A stretch of 64,000 nt of DNA from Minwuia sp. (GTDB lineage: Bacteria; Pseudomonadota; Alphaproteobacteria; Minwuiales; Minwuiaceae). Where the stretch lies: the NCBI GenBank assembly GCA_029210175.1, contig JARGPL010000015.1, positions 248,001 through 312,000 on the forward strand, written 5' to 3'. Positions within the stretch are counted from its first letter, which is position 1, and each line of letters begins with the position of its first letter. This document shows positions 47,618 through 59,757 of the stretch, one piece after another. A program made the translations under genes and the position numbers. The notes beneath the pieces were generated by a model, which worked only from the letters and a program-made list of their open reading frames with translations, had not been told where the DNA came from and made no database searches.

Positions 47618-49984
47618 ATGAGCGAGAGAGACACTCATCTCAAGACCATTGAGCAGCGGCTGCTGTGGCTGTCTCACTGGATGATCCACAACGCCAACCA
47701 CCTGCGGCCCAAGGAGGGCGGCATCAAGATCGGCGGGCATCAGGCATCGTCGGCGTCCATGGTGTCGATCATGACGGCGCTGTATTTCTCGGCGCTGAGG
47801 CCGGAGGACCGCGTGGCGGTGAAGCCGCATGCGTCGCCGATCTTCCATGCGATTCAGTACCTGATGGGGCAGCAGACGCGTGCGCGGATGGAGGACTTCC
47901 GCGGCTATGGCGGCGTGCAGTCCTATCCATCCCGCACCAAGGACGTGGATGACGTGGATTTCTCCACCGGTTCGGTGGGGCTCGGCGTCGCGATCACGTC
48001 GTTTGCATCGCTGGTGCAGGACTATGTTTCGGCGAAGTCCTGGGGATCGGACATTCCATTGGGCCGCATGGTGGCGCTGGTGGGTGATGCCGAACTGGAT
48101 GAGGGCAATGTCTACGAATGCCTGCAGGAAGGCTGGAAGCACGACCTGCGCAACACCTGGTGGATCATCGACTACAACCGCCAGTCCCTCGACGGAATAG
48201 TCCGGGAAGGGCTGTTCAGCCGGATCGAGAAGATCTTCGAGGCCTTTGGCTGGGACGTGGTACGCGTCAAGTACGGCCACCTGCAGCGCGCTGCGTTCGA
48301 GGAGCCGGGCGGCGACAAGCTGCGGGACTGGATCGATGCCTGTCCGAACCAGCTCTACGCAGCGCTGACGTTCATGGGCGGCGCGATCTGGCGCGAGAGG
48401 CTGATGGATGCGCTGGGGGATCAGGGCGATGTTACCGCGCTGATCAACGGGCGCAGCGATGCGGAACTCGCGGCCCTGATGGAAAACCTGGGCGGCAATT
48501 GCGTGCAGACCATGGCCGACGCCTTCGACGCCATCGATCACGACCGCCCGGTCTGTTTCCTGGCCTACACGATCAAGGGCTGGGGCACGCCGATTGCCGG
48601 CCACAAGGACAACCACGGTGGCCTGATGAACAAGACCCAGATGGCGGCCTGGCAGAAGCACATGGGCGTGCCGGAAGGTGAGGAGTGGGAAAAATTCTCG
48701 ACCGTTCGCGACCCCGGCGCGCTGCAGGAATTCCTTGACGGTGTGGCGTTCTTTGCGCGGGGACGGCGCCGGTATGCGGACGCCACCATTGCCTCACCGG
48801 CCATCGATGTCGCCTCTGACAGGGAAGTTTCCACCCAGACGGCATTCGGCAGGATTCTCGACCAGCTGGCCAAGGGCAACGGCGATCTGGCGGACCGCAT
48901 CGTCACCATGTCACCGGACGTGACCGGCACCACCAGCCTCGGCCCCTGGGTCAACCGGCGGAAGCTGTTTGCCCGGACAGAACAGGCGGACACCTTCATT
49001 GCGGAGAACATTCCCTCCACCGCGAAGTGGGAATTCGCACCGCAAGGCCAGCACATCGAACTGGGCATCGCGGAGATGAACCTGTTTCTGCTGCTGGGCG
49101 CGGCGGGGTTGTCGCATTCCCTGTTCGGCAAGCGGCTGATCCCTGTCGGCACGGTCTACGACCCTTTCGTCGCGCGGGGTCTCGATGCCCTGAACTATGC
49201 CTGCTACCAGGATGCACGGTTCATGATTGTCGGCACGCCATCGGGCATCACGCTGGCGCCGGAGGGCGGGGCGCATCAGTCCATCGGCTCACCGCTGATC
49301 GGCATGGCGCAGGATGGATTGGCCGCGTTCGAGCCTGCGTTCGTCGACGAACTGGCCATCATCATGCGCTGGGCCTTCGAATACATGCAGAATGATGGGG
49401 AGGGCGACCCGGACGAGCGCACCTGGCTGCGAGATGAGACCGGCGGCTCCGTCTATCTGCGCCTGACCACCAACCCGCTGGAACAGCCGGGCAGGCGGCC
49501 CAACCCGGACTTTGCGCAGAACGTCATCGATGGTGCCTACTGGATGCGCCCGCCCGGTCCCGGTTGTGAACTGGTCGTGGCCTATCAGGGCGCGGTGGCG
49601 AATGAAGCCATCGAAGCCGCCGGCAAGCTGGCCCAGCATCACCGCGATGTGGCGGTGCTGGCCGTGACCTCCGCCGATCGGCTGAACGCGGGCTGGACCG
49701 CTGCACAACGGGACCGCAGCCGGGGCAACCGCAGTGCCAGCAGCCATGTGGAAACCCTGTTCTCGGCCCTGCCGTCCCACTGCGCGGTCCTGACCGTCAC
49801 GGATGGCCATCCGGCAACGCTCTCATGGTTGGGCGCGGTTGGCGGTCACCGGACAATCCCGCTGGGCGTGGAACATTTTGGCCAAACCGGCACCGTCGCC
49901 GACCTCTACCGCCACTTCGGTCTGGACTCAGCATCCATTGCCCGGTCGGCCAACAATGCCTTGAAGAAGCCCGGGGAACGATAG
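47618..49984 (+). CDS. AceE-like (homodimeric) 2-oxoacid dehydrogenase E1 / transketolase family
   Basis: A 788-residue thiamine diphosphate enzyme. The N-terminal half has GGHQASSASMVSIMTALYFSALRPEDRV, HASPIFHAIQYLMG, and the TPP-magnesium motif VALVGDAELDEGNVYECLQEGWKHDLRNTWWIIDYNRQSLDG (G-D-x-E then N-x-x-x-x-D-x-N). The C-terminal half has GQHIELGIAEMNLFLLLGAAGLSH and LAPEGGAHQSIGSPLIG. This is the homodimeric pyruvate dehydrogenase E1 (AceE/MdeB) architecture, about 90 residues shorter than enterobacterial AceE. No E2 or E3 gene lies nearby. A role on 2-oxobutyrate or another 2-oxoacid is possible. Confidence 0.82.
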   Translation: MSERDTHLKTIEQRLLWLSHWMIHNANHLRPKEGGIKIGGHQASSASMVSIMTALYFSALRPEDRVAVKPHASPIFHAIQYLMGQQTRARMEDFRGYGGVQSYPSRTKDVDDVDFSTGSVGLGVAITSFASLVQDYVSAKSWGSDIPLGRMVALVGDAELDEGNVYECLQEGWKHDLRNTWWIIDYNRQSLDGIVREGLFSRIEKIFEAFGWDVVRVKYGHLQRAAFEEPGGDKLRDWIDACPNQLYAALTFMGGAIWRERLMDALGDQGDVTALINGRSDAELAALMENLGGNCVQTMADAFDAIDHDRPVCFLAYTIKGWGTPIAGHKDNHGGLMNKTQMAAWQKHMGVPEGEEWEKFSTVRDPGALQEFLDGVAFFARGRRRYADATIASPAIDVASDREVSTQTAFGRILDQLAKGNGDLADRIVTMSPDVTGTTSLGPWVNRRKLFARTEQADTFIAENIPSTAKWEFAPQGQHIELGIAEMNLFLLLGAAGLSHSLFGKRLIPVGTVYDPFVARGLDALNYACYQDARFMIVGTPSGITLAPEGGAHQSIGSPLIGMAQDGLAAFEPAFVDELAIIMRWAFEYMQNDGEGDPDERTWLRDETGGSVYLRLTTNPLEQPGRRPNPDFAQNVIDGAYWMRPPGPGCELVVAYQGAVANEAIEAAGKLAQHHRDVAVLAVTSADRLNAGWTAAQRDRSRGNRSASSHVETLFSALPSHCAVLTVTDGHPATLSWLGAVGGHRTIPLGVEHFGQTGTVADLYRHFGLDSASIARSANNALKKPGER

Positions 49985-49996
49985 GCCACCACTGCC

Positions 49997-51925
49997 TCAG
50001 CTTGCGATGGCGTCGGGGAGGGCGCCCGGTGCTTCAATCGATTGTTTCTCCTCCCGCTCCGCCTGCTGGCGTTGCCACATGGCGGCATAGAGGCCGTTCT
50101 GGCCGAGCAGGGTTGCGTGGTTGCCCCGCTCCGCGATGCGCCCCTGATCCAGCACGATGATCTCGTCGGCCTCCACAACAGTGGACAGGCGATGCGCGAT
50201 CATCAGGGTGGTGCGGCCTGCAGATACCGCTTTCAGCGCCCGCTGGATCTCGCGCTCCGTGGCTGTGTCGAGAGCAGATGTGGCCTCGTCGAAGATCATG
50301 ATGCCGGGATCCTTCAGCATCATGCGGGCGATGGCGACGCGCTGTTTCTCGCCGCCGGACAGTTTCAGCCCGCGTTCGCCGACCATGGTCTTCAGACCGT
50401 CAGGCAGGTTGCCGATCAGGGTGCGCAACTGGGCCTGATCGATGGCCCGGTCGAGTGCCGCGTCATCGGCGTCCAGATCGCCGTAACGGATGTTGTGTTC
50501 CAGCGTGTCGTTGAACAGCACCACGTCCTGCGGCACCACACCGAGGTGGCGACGGAGGGACTTCTGCGTCACGTCGCGAATGTCGGTGCCATCGATGGTG
50601 ATGCGACCTGCACTGACATCGAAGAACCGGAACAGCAACCGGGTCAGGGTGGACTTGCCGCCGCCCGATGACCCGACCACGGCAACCGTCTTGCCCGCGG
50701 GCACATCGAAGGAGATGCCGGTCAGCACCGTGCGGCGCGTGTCATAGCCGAAATGCACGTCCTCGAACCGCAGGTTCCCGCCGGTGAAGCTCAGGGTCGG
50801 GGCGTTCGGGCGGTCCTCCACCTCCACGTTGCGATCCAGCAGGTTGAACATCTTCTCCATGTCCGTCAGGCTCTGCTTCACCTCGCGGTAGACCATGCCC
50901 AGCAGGTTGAGCGGCATGTAGAGCTGGATCAGGAAGGCGTTGACCAGCACGAAGTCACCGATGGTCATGGTGCCGGCAACAACGCCCTGTGCTGCCATGG
51001 CCATGACGATGACCAGCCCGAGGGAGACGATGAATCCCTGGCCGGTGTTGAGGAACGCCAGACTGACCTGGGACTTGACGGCTGCGGTCTCGTAATGGGC
51101 GAGGCGTCCGTCGAACCGGTTCACCTCGAAGTCCTCATTGGCGAAGTAGCGCACGGTCTCGAAGTTCAGCAGACTGTCGACGGCGCTGCCGTTTGCCTGT
51201 TCATCGCGCTTGTTCATCTCGCGACGGATGCCGATGCGCCATTCGGTGACGATGAAGGTGAAACCGATGTAGCCCACCACGGTCGCAAACGTCGCGATGG
51301 CGAACCAGACATTGTACTGGATCACCAGGATGGTGCAGAAGATAAGGGCCTGACCAATGGTCGGCAGTACATTGAAAAGCGCCATCCGAAGCAGGAAATC
51401 GATGGCCTTCGCGCCCCGGTCGATGACCTGATGCAGCGCGCCTGTGCGACGTTCGGTGTGAAAGCGATAGGACAGTTCGTGCAGCCGACGGAACACCTGT
51501 CGCCCGACATTGCGCGCCGCCCGCTGACCAACAGCGGAGAACACGGCATCCCGCGCCTGCGCCAGGCCCTGTTGCACCACGCGTGCCGTGCCATAGGCCA
51601 CGACAAAGGCAACCGCCACGAACAGGGTCTGGCTTGCACCGTCCAGGGCATCGACCGCTTCCTTCAGCAGGAACGGCACACCGGCGCCAGCGGCGATGGA
51701 GCAGGCAAGACAGAAAGCGGCAACGAGAATGCGGATTTTCGGGCCACGTTCCCCCTTCGGCCAGAGATAGGGCAACAGACGGATCAGAACGGCCCACTCT
51801 AGCGGGCCGGGGGTGTCGCTCGACGTACTGTTGCGCAAGGGTTTCTCCGGAAAAGGGACCCCCGCAACATGGCGCGGCGGGGAAGGAAATTCCAGTCCAG
51901 GCCTGTCGGGGCCATCGAGTACCAC
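49997..51925 (-). CDS. ABC exporter of the ATM1/HMT1 type (fused permease-ATPase)
   Basis: A 642-residue half-transporter. The membrane domain has six helices and the ATM1-class features GTARVVQQGLAQARDAVFSAVGQRAARNVGRQVFRRLHELSYRFHTERRTGAL, VDSLLNFETVRYFANEDFE and VYREVKQSLTDMEKMFNLL. The ATPase has Walker A VVGSSGGGKSTLTRLL (S-S-G-G-G-K-S), signature LKLSGGEKQRVAIARMML, Walker B IMIFDEATSALD and the switch His in MIAHRLSTV. Such proteins export glutathione persulfide, metal-glutathione or heavy-metal conjugates. Glutathione synthesis (gshA) is encoded in the same window. The start at ATG 51925 is uncertain. Confidence 0.88.
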   Translation of the reverse strand: MVLDGPDRPGLEFPSPPRHVAGVPFPEKPLRNSTSSDTPGPLEWAVLIRLLPYLWPKGERGPKIRILVAAFCLACSIAAGAGVPFLLKEAVDALDGASQTLFVAVAFVVAYGTARVVQQGLAQARDAVFSAVGQRAARNVGRQVFRRLHELSYRFHTERRTGALHQVIDRGAKAIDFLLRMALFNVLPTIGQALIFCTILVIQYNVWFAIATFATVVGYIGFTFIVTEWRIGIRREMNKRDEQANGSAVDSLLNFETVRYFANEDFEVNRFDGRLAHYETAAVKSQVSLAFLNTGQGFIVSLGLVIVMAMAAQGVVAGTMTIGDFVLVNAFLIQLYMPLNLLGMVYREVKQSLTDMEKMFNLLDRNVEVEDRPNAPTLSFTGGNLRFEDVHFGYDTRRTVLTGISFDVPAGKTVAVVGSSGGGKSTLTRLLFRFFDVSAGRITIDGTDIRDVTQKSLRRHLGVVPQDVVLFNDTLEHNIRYGDLDADDAALDRAIDQAQLRTLIGNLPDGLKTMVGERGLKLSGGEKQRVAIARMMLKDPGIMIFDEATSALDTATEREIQRALKAVSAGRTTLMIAHRLSTVVEADEIIVLDQGRIAERGNHATLLGQNGLYAAMWQRQQAEREEKQSIEAPGALPDAIAS

Positions 51926-51951
51926 TATGGCATCGTATCAACCTGTGCAGT

Positions 51952-52488
<537 letters not shown>

Positions 52489-52618
52489 TCCCTTCAGTAC
52501 CAGAAAACCTGACGCGCCCCACAGGGGCTCTTGCCACAAGGGGTAGTTCAGGCGCACACCGGCAGGCAACCGAAAAACCGCAGCCGGGAACCGCTGCCTT
52601 GCATCAGGGACCCCGCCC

Positions 52619-52948
52619 ATGCACTACCTGTATCTGTTCATCGCCATCGTGGGGGAGGTTGCGGGCACCACCGCACTGAAGGCGACCGAGGGGTTCAGCA
52701 AGCCGCTGCCCACGGTTTTCGCGCTTGCCTGTTACGGGGTGGCATTCTTCATGCTCAGCCTGTCGCTGGAACGGTTTTCCATCGGCGTGCTCTATGCCGT
52801 GTGGTCAGGTCTCGGGATTGTTCTGATCGCCGGTTTCGGTTGGGCTGTGCATGGCGAGCGGCTGGATGCGCCGGCCCTCATCGGTCTCGGCCTGATCATC
52901 GCCGGTGTTCTGACGATCCACCTGTTTTCGGCCTCAGCGACGCACTGA
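52619..52948 (+). CDS. SMR-family multidrug efflux protein (EmrE-like)
   Basis: A 109-residue four-helix small multidrug resistance protein. The first helix carries the essential Glu (IAIVGEVAGTTALKATEGF, E at residue 13 like E14 in EmrE). Further features are FALACYGVAFFMLSLSLERFSIGVLYAVWSGLGIVLIAG, the conserved A-x-A-V-W-x-G-x-G signature (here LYAVWSGLG), and ALIGLGLIIAGVLTIHLFS. It exports cationic, lipophilic compounds in exchange for protons. The start is ATG 52619. Confidence 0.88.
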   Translation: MHYLYLFIAIVGEVAGTTALKATEGFSKPLPTVFALACYGVAFFMLSLSLERFSIGVLYAVWSGLGIVLIAGFGWAVHGERLDAPALIGLGLIIAGVLTIHLFSASATH

Positions 52949-52975
52949 CCCGCCAGCTGGCTGCAAATGTGCAGC

Positions 52976-53647
52976 TCAGTCGGCGAGGTCAACGATGTGG
53001 GTGAATCCACCCTTGCCGTCCGGCTGGAAATCAACCTGCACGGTGATGGAATTACCGCACATCCTGACCTGCCAGTACTCACGCCACTTGCGCTCGGCCA
53101 GTGGCAGTGCCTCGGTCCCGTCGCGATAGCCGACAAAGGCTGTTTCGATGATTTCGCGCTGGCCTGACGGGCAGTCCTTGCCCATGCGTGCGTTGGCAAT
53201 CGTGACGACGGGCAGGGATGCATCCATCTGCAGCTCCGCGCTGGCACGGGTATCGCCAGGCAGCAGGGACGTGAATTCCGGGGCGCCATCTGGGCGGGCG
53301 ACGACAAGGACGTTGTGCAGGACGTCGATCCCACACCGGTTGATCTGGATCTGCTCGCGCCATTCCCCCCAGATCGGCCAGGCCGTGCCTGCCTTGAATA
53401 CGGGTTTGACCCGCAGGCGCACCTGCTTGCGATCCGCACCAGTCAGCAATTGAACGCATTCCGGTGCAATCTGCCGTTCCACCAGATTGATCTGCTGTCC
53501 CAGCGCATCGACGTAGTTCTGGTCCTTCAGAAAGATCCTGAAAGGCTCCGACCATTCCTGATCGACCTGGGCCATCGCGGCCCGCCCGCCTGGCAGGGCC
53601 GCAAGTACCAGCAGTGTCAGGGCGACAAGGAACCGGGCAGGGGACAT
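52976..53647 (-). CDS. Secreted protein of unknown function
   Basis: A 223-residue protein with a signal peptide (about 1-27, ending AAMAQ), then a soluble domain. It has no recognised family. It has four Cys after the signal (PECVQLL, INRCGID, KDCPSGQ, QVRMCGN), spaced like two disulfide pairs, and a repeated 'VRLRVKPVF/TVQVDFQPDG' strand pattern. The gene starts four bases after the valS stop, so it is very likely co-transcribed with it. I did not recognise homologues by eye. Confidence 0.65.
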   Translation of the reverse strand: MSPARFLVALTLLVLAALPGGRAAMAQVDQEWSEPFRIFLKDQNYVDALGQQINLVERQIAPECVQLLTGADRKQVRLRVKPVFKAGTAWPIWGEWREQIQINRCGIDVLHNVLVVARPDGAPEFTSLLPGDTRASAELQMDASLPVVTIANARMGKDCPSGQREIIETAFVGYRDGTEALPLAERKWREYWQVRMCGNSITVQVDFQPDGKGGFTHIVDLAD

Positions 53648-53651
53648 GTGA

Positions 53652-56285
<2,634 letters not shown>

Positions 56286-56447
56286 GGCCGAACCTTCTGT
56301 CTGATATCGTGAATCCGGTGAATGGCGGCCAGTCGGGGACAGCCTGCGCGCGGGTAGCTCTATGTGTCGTCGCATGGCAGGTCAAGCACGGCGGCAATCA
56401 GGCTTCCGCGCGTCCCCCCAACCGGCGGACATGGATATAGTCCTGCG

Positions 56448-59225
56448 ATGAACCCGCCCGATTCGAAAATCATGCTGCCCGACTGCCCCGCCGTCGCCCT
56501 GAGCGGGCGCGGCATCGTGCGCGTCACCACAGACGGTGAGATCGAAAACCTGGACTCCAGGGCAGCGGGCGCGGCCCTGCGTGGTGACCCGCCATTGCTG
56601 GTGAACATGCCCAATGTGGCGCGGCGGCTGGGGGTCGCATCGTTCGCGGCCTATGACGTGCTGGAGCTGTTCGCCTTTGCCCGACCAGCCACCTTCTGTC
56701 TGCCGACCGCAGACGGCCTGATGCGCGCACTGACCCTTCCCGATCTGGGCCATCCGCCAGATCCGTCGCAGTTGTTTGAAGCGGCGGCGACCCTGCTGCA
56801 CGATCTGTCCCTGACCCCGGCGGCGCAGAAGGATCGGGCTTCTGCGCTGGCGAAAGCGATGGCGGACGGCGGCTGGCCCTGGGCGGAACCGGTACTGCGG
56901 GCGCTGGGCGTTGCCGCAGGCGGTGGCCGTCATCGGGGACTGGATGCCTGGACCCAGGTGGCGGATTTTCCCGATGTCGCGCCGCTGCCTCCGGCCGGCC
57001 ATGCGCCGGTTGAACCCATCGAGGCGCTGGACCGTCTGCGCCAGATGCTGGACGCGGATGCGGAAGAACGACCGGAACAGCGCGACTACGCCGCCCGCGC
57101 TGCCCGTGCGTTCGCGCCGAGGGAACGGATCGATGAGCCGCACGTGGTGCTCGCAGAAGCCGGAACGGGTACCGGCAAGACGCTGGGGTATGTTGCCCCG
57201 GCATCTGTCTGGGCCGAAAAGAACGGCGGCTCGGTCTGGTTGTCGACCTACACGAAGAACCTGCAACGTCAGCTGGATCAGGAACTTGACCGGTTGCATG
57301 CGGATCCTGTCCGCAAGGCGGAGAAAGTGGTGATCCGGAAAGGTCGGGAGAATTACCTCTGCCTGCTGAACTTTCAGGAGGCCGTGCAGGGCGGCGCCGC
57401 AAGGCGCGCCGACATCGTGCCCCTGGCACTGATGGCGCGCTGGATCGAGGCGACGCGGGATGGTGATCTGGGCGGTGGCGATTTCCCGTCCTGGCTTGTC
57501 ACCCTGTTCGGAACCGCGAAGACGGTGGCCCTGGCCGACCGGCGGGGCGAATGCGTCTTCTCCGCCTGCGATCATTATCGGAAGTGCTTCATCGAGAATG
57601 CGCGTAGACGATCGGAACGCGCGGAGATCGTCATTGCCAACCATGCACTGGTGCTGATCCGCGCGGTCCAGCAATCCGCAGATGAGCAGCGTGCCAGCCG
57701 CTTTGTCTTCGACGAGGGGCATCACCTGTTCGACGCGGCGGATGCGGCGTTTGCGGCAGAACTCTCAGGGCAGGAAACCGCTGAGCTGCGGCGCTGGATC
57801 CGTGGCGCGGAAGACGGCGCGCGGGGCAGGGCGCGTGGACTGACGCGGCGGATCCAGGACCTGATTGTCGGTGATGACAAGGCAACCGAGGCCCTGGACC
57901 GGGCCACACATGCAGCGCGCATCCTGCCGGGCTTTGACTGGCAGACACGGTTGCGCGGCGAGAACCCGAACGGCGCGACGGAAGCCTTTCTGGCCATTCT
58001 GCGCCAGCAACTTCGGGCCAGGTCCGAATATCCCGATGACGCCTATGGCCTGGAATGCGAAACCGACCCGCTGGTTGACGGGCTGGTCGCCGCATCGCGC
58101 AGCCTGGTACAGGCGCTGGAGGACATCAGGGTGCCACTGAAGGACCTGAAGCAGACCTTGCTGGACCGGCTGGATGATGAAGCTGACGAACTGCCGACGG
58201 GCGAACGGGTCAGGATCGAGGCCGCAGTCAGCGGACTGGACTATCGCGCCGGCAATCTGCTGACGGCCTGGATTTCGATGCTGCAGGGGCTTGGCGGGCC
58301 GCGTGCTGACGGTTTCATCGACTGGTTCGCGCTGCGCCGCATTGGGGGGCGGGAAGTGGATGTGGCCTATCATCGCCACATGCTGGACCCCATGCGCGCC
58401 TTCGCCGAGGTTGTACTGAAACCTGCCCACGGCGTCCTGATCACGTCTGCCAGTCTGCGTGACCGCTCCGATGGGGATGACTGGGCCACGGCGGAAGCAC
58501 GGACGGGCCTGAACCATCTCGTGCAACCGGCGGAGCGCATCAGCGTCCCGTCGCCCTTCGATTATGGCAAGCAGACACGCATTCTTGTCGTGACGGACGT
58601 CAGGCGCGACCGGGTTGATGAGATCTCTGCCGCCTACAGGGAACTGTTCCTGGCATCCGATGGCGGTGCGATTGGCCTGTTCACCGCAATTCGTCGGTTG
58701 CGTGCCGTGCATGAAAGACTGGTCGGCCCGCTGGAAGATCATGGGCTGCCGCTCTACGCGCAGCATGTTGACCCGATCGATACGCCAACACTGGTCGATA
58801 TCTTCCGGGCGGAGGAGGATTCGTGCCTGCTCGGCACGGATGCGGTGCGTGACGGCGTCGACGTGCCAGGCAAGTCGCTCCGCCTGATCGTCTTTGACCG
58901 GGTGCCCTGGCCGCGACCCGACATCATGCACAAGGCCCGGCGGGAGGCATTTGGCAAGGGCGTCCATGATGACATGCTGACACGACTGAAACTGAAACAG
59001 GCGTTCGGTCGCCTGTTGCGCAGGCACAGTGATCGCGGGGTCTTCGTCATCCTGGATTCACGGCTGCCGACCCGGCTTTGTGATGCTTTCCCGTCCGATG
59101 TCACGGTGGAGCGCGTTGGCCTGGCCGAGGCGGTGGCAACAACGCGCGCATTCCTGTCACGACAGACAGAGGCGGATGCCACGACACCAGATGACGCGAA
59201 CATAGACGACGGCAGCGTCACCTGA
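56448..59225 (+). CDS. DinG-type ATP-dependent DNA helicase with Fe-S domain
   Basis: A 925-residue SF2 helicase of the XPD/DinG group. Start ATG 56448 (MNPPDSKIMLP). Motif I is VLAEAGTGTGKTLGYVAPA. The iron-sulfur cysteines are C in GRENYLCLLNF and then C-x4-C-x5-C in GECVFSACDHYRKCF, 64 residues later, which matches the spacing of E. coli DinG (C-x4-C-x5-C). The DEAH box is FVFDEGHHLFDAAD. The C-terminal lobe has LGTDAVRDGVDVPGKSLRLIVFDRVPWPRPD and KLKQAFGRLLRRHSDRG. The first 200 residues before motif I form an extra N-terminal region not seen in E. coli DinG. It unwinds structured or R-loop DNA. Confidence 0.9.
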   Translation: MNPPDSKIMLPDCPAVALSGRGIVRVTTDGEIENLDSRAAGAALRGDPPLLVNMPNVARRLGVASFAAYDVLELFAFARPATFCLPTADGLMRALTLPDLGHPPDPSQLFEAAATLLHDLSLTPAAQKDRASALAKAMADGGWPWAEPVLRALGVAAGGGRHRGLDAWTQVADFPDVAPLPPAGHAPVEPIEALDRLRQMLDADAEERPEQRDYAARAARAFAPRERIDEPHVVLAEAGTGTGKTLGYVAPASVWAEKNGGSVWLSTYTKNLQRQLDQELDRLHADPVRKAEKVVIRKGRENYLCLLNFQEAVQGGAARRADIVPLALMARWIEATRDGDLGGGDFPSWLVTLFGTAKTVALADRRGECVFSACDHYRKCFIENARRRSERAEIVIANHALVLIRAVQQSADEQRASRFVFDEGHHLFDAADAAFAAELSGQETAELRRWIRGAEDGARGRARGLTRRIQDLIVGDDKATEALDRATHAARILPGFDWQTRLRGENPNGATEAFLAILRQQLRARSEYPDDAYGLECETDPLVDGLVAASRSLVQALEDIRVPLKDLKQTLLDRLDDEADELPTGERVRIEAAVSGLDYRAGNLLTAWISMLQGLGGPRADGFIDWFALRRIGGREVDVAYHRHMLDPMRAFAEVVLKPAHGVLITSASLRDRSDGDDWATAEARTGLNHLVQPAERISVPSPFDYGKQTRILVVTDVRRDRVDEISAAYRELFLASDGGAIGLFTAIRRLRAVHERLVGPLEDHGLPLYAQHVDPIDTPTLVDIFRAEEDSCLLGTDAVRDGVDVPGKSLRLIVFDRVPWPRPDIMHKARREAFGKGVHDDMLTRLKLKQAFGRLLRRHSDRGVFVILDSRLPTRLCDAFPSDVTVERVGLAEAVATTRAFLSRQTEADATTPDDANIDDGSVT

Positions 59226-59278
59226 CACATTACGCATAGCGAACATTGCTGACCTGACGAAGATGGAGCCTGCACCAG

Positions 59279-59695
59279 ATGCCCGACAAGATGAGCCCGC
59301 ACAGCGCCCTGATCCACGTGATGGTTCTGGTGGCCTGCGCCGACAAGGAAATGGCCGAGCAGGAAGTCATTCTGATGAGCGAGATGATCCGTATCCTGCC
59401 GGTCTTCCGCAACTACGATGTGGACGACGCACTGGCCCGGGACGCGGAAAGCTGCCTGGGGTATCTGGAAAAGGAAGACGGCGTCGATCTGCTGATGCAG
59501 GACGTGGCCGATGTCCTGCCGCCTCGCCTCGCCGAAACGGCCTATGCACTCGCCTGTGACGTCGCCGCCGCCGATGGGGACGTCAGCCAGGTGGAGCTGG
59601 AAATCCTGATGATCGTGCGCCAGACGCTGGGTGTCGGTCGGCTGCCCGCCGCAGCCATCGAACGCGGTGCCCGTGCCCGCGCGATGACGCTTTAG
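59279..59695 (+). CDS. TerB-like protein
   Basis: A 138-residue all-helical protein of the TerB/TerB-N-like tellurite resistance fold. Two similar halves each carry an acidic, metal-type loop: VACADKEMAEQEVILMSEMIRIL and ACDVAAADGDVSQVELEILMIVRQTLGV (A-D-G-x-x-x-x-x-E, the typical TerB calcium-like site). It starts 53 bp after the helicase gene. The family is linked to membrane stress and metal sensing rather than simple tellurite resistance. The function here is unknown. Confidence 0.82.
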   Translation: MPDKMSPHSALIHVMVLVACADKEMAEQEVILMSEMIRILPVFRNYDVDDALARDAESCLGYLEKEDGVDLLMQDVADVLPPRLAETAYALACDVAAADGDVSQVELEILMIVRQTLGVGRLPAAAIERGARARAMTL

Positions 59696-59757
59696 GGACG
59701 ACATGACGGTGGCCGGTACAGGCAACCGAACGACTTTCTGTTTCTGGGGAGGGACAC

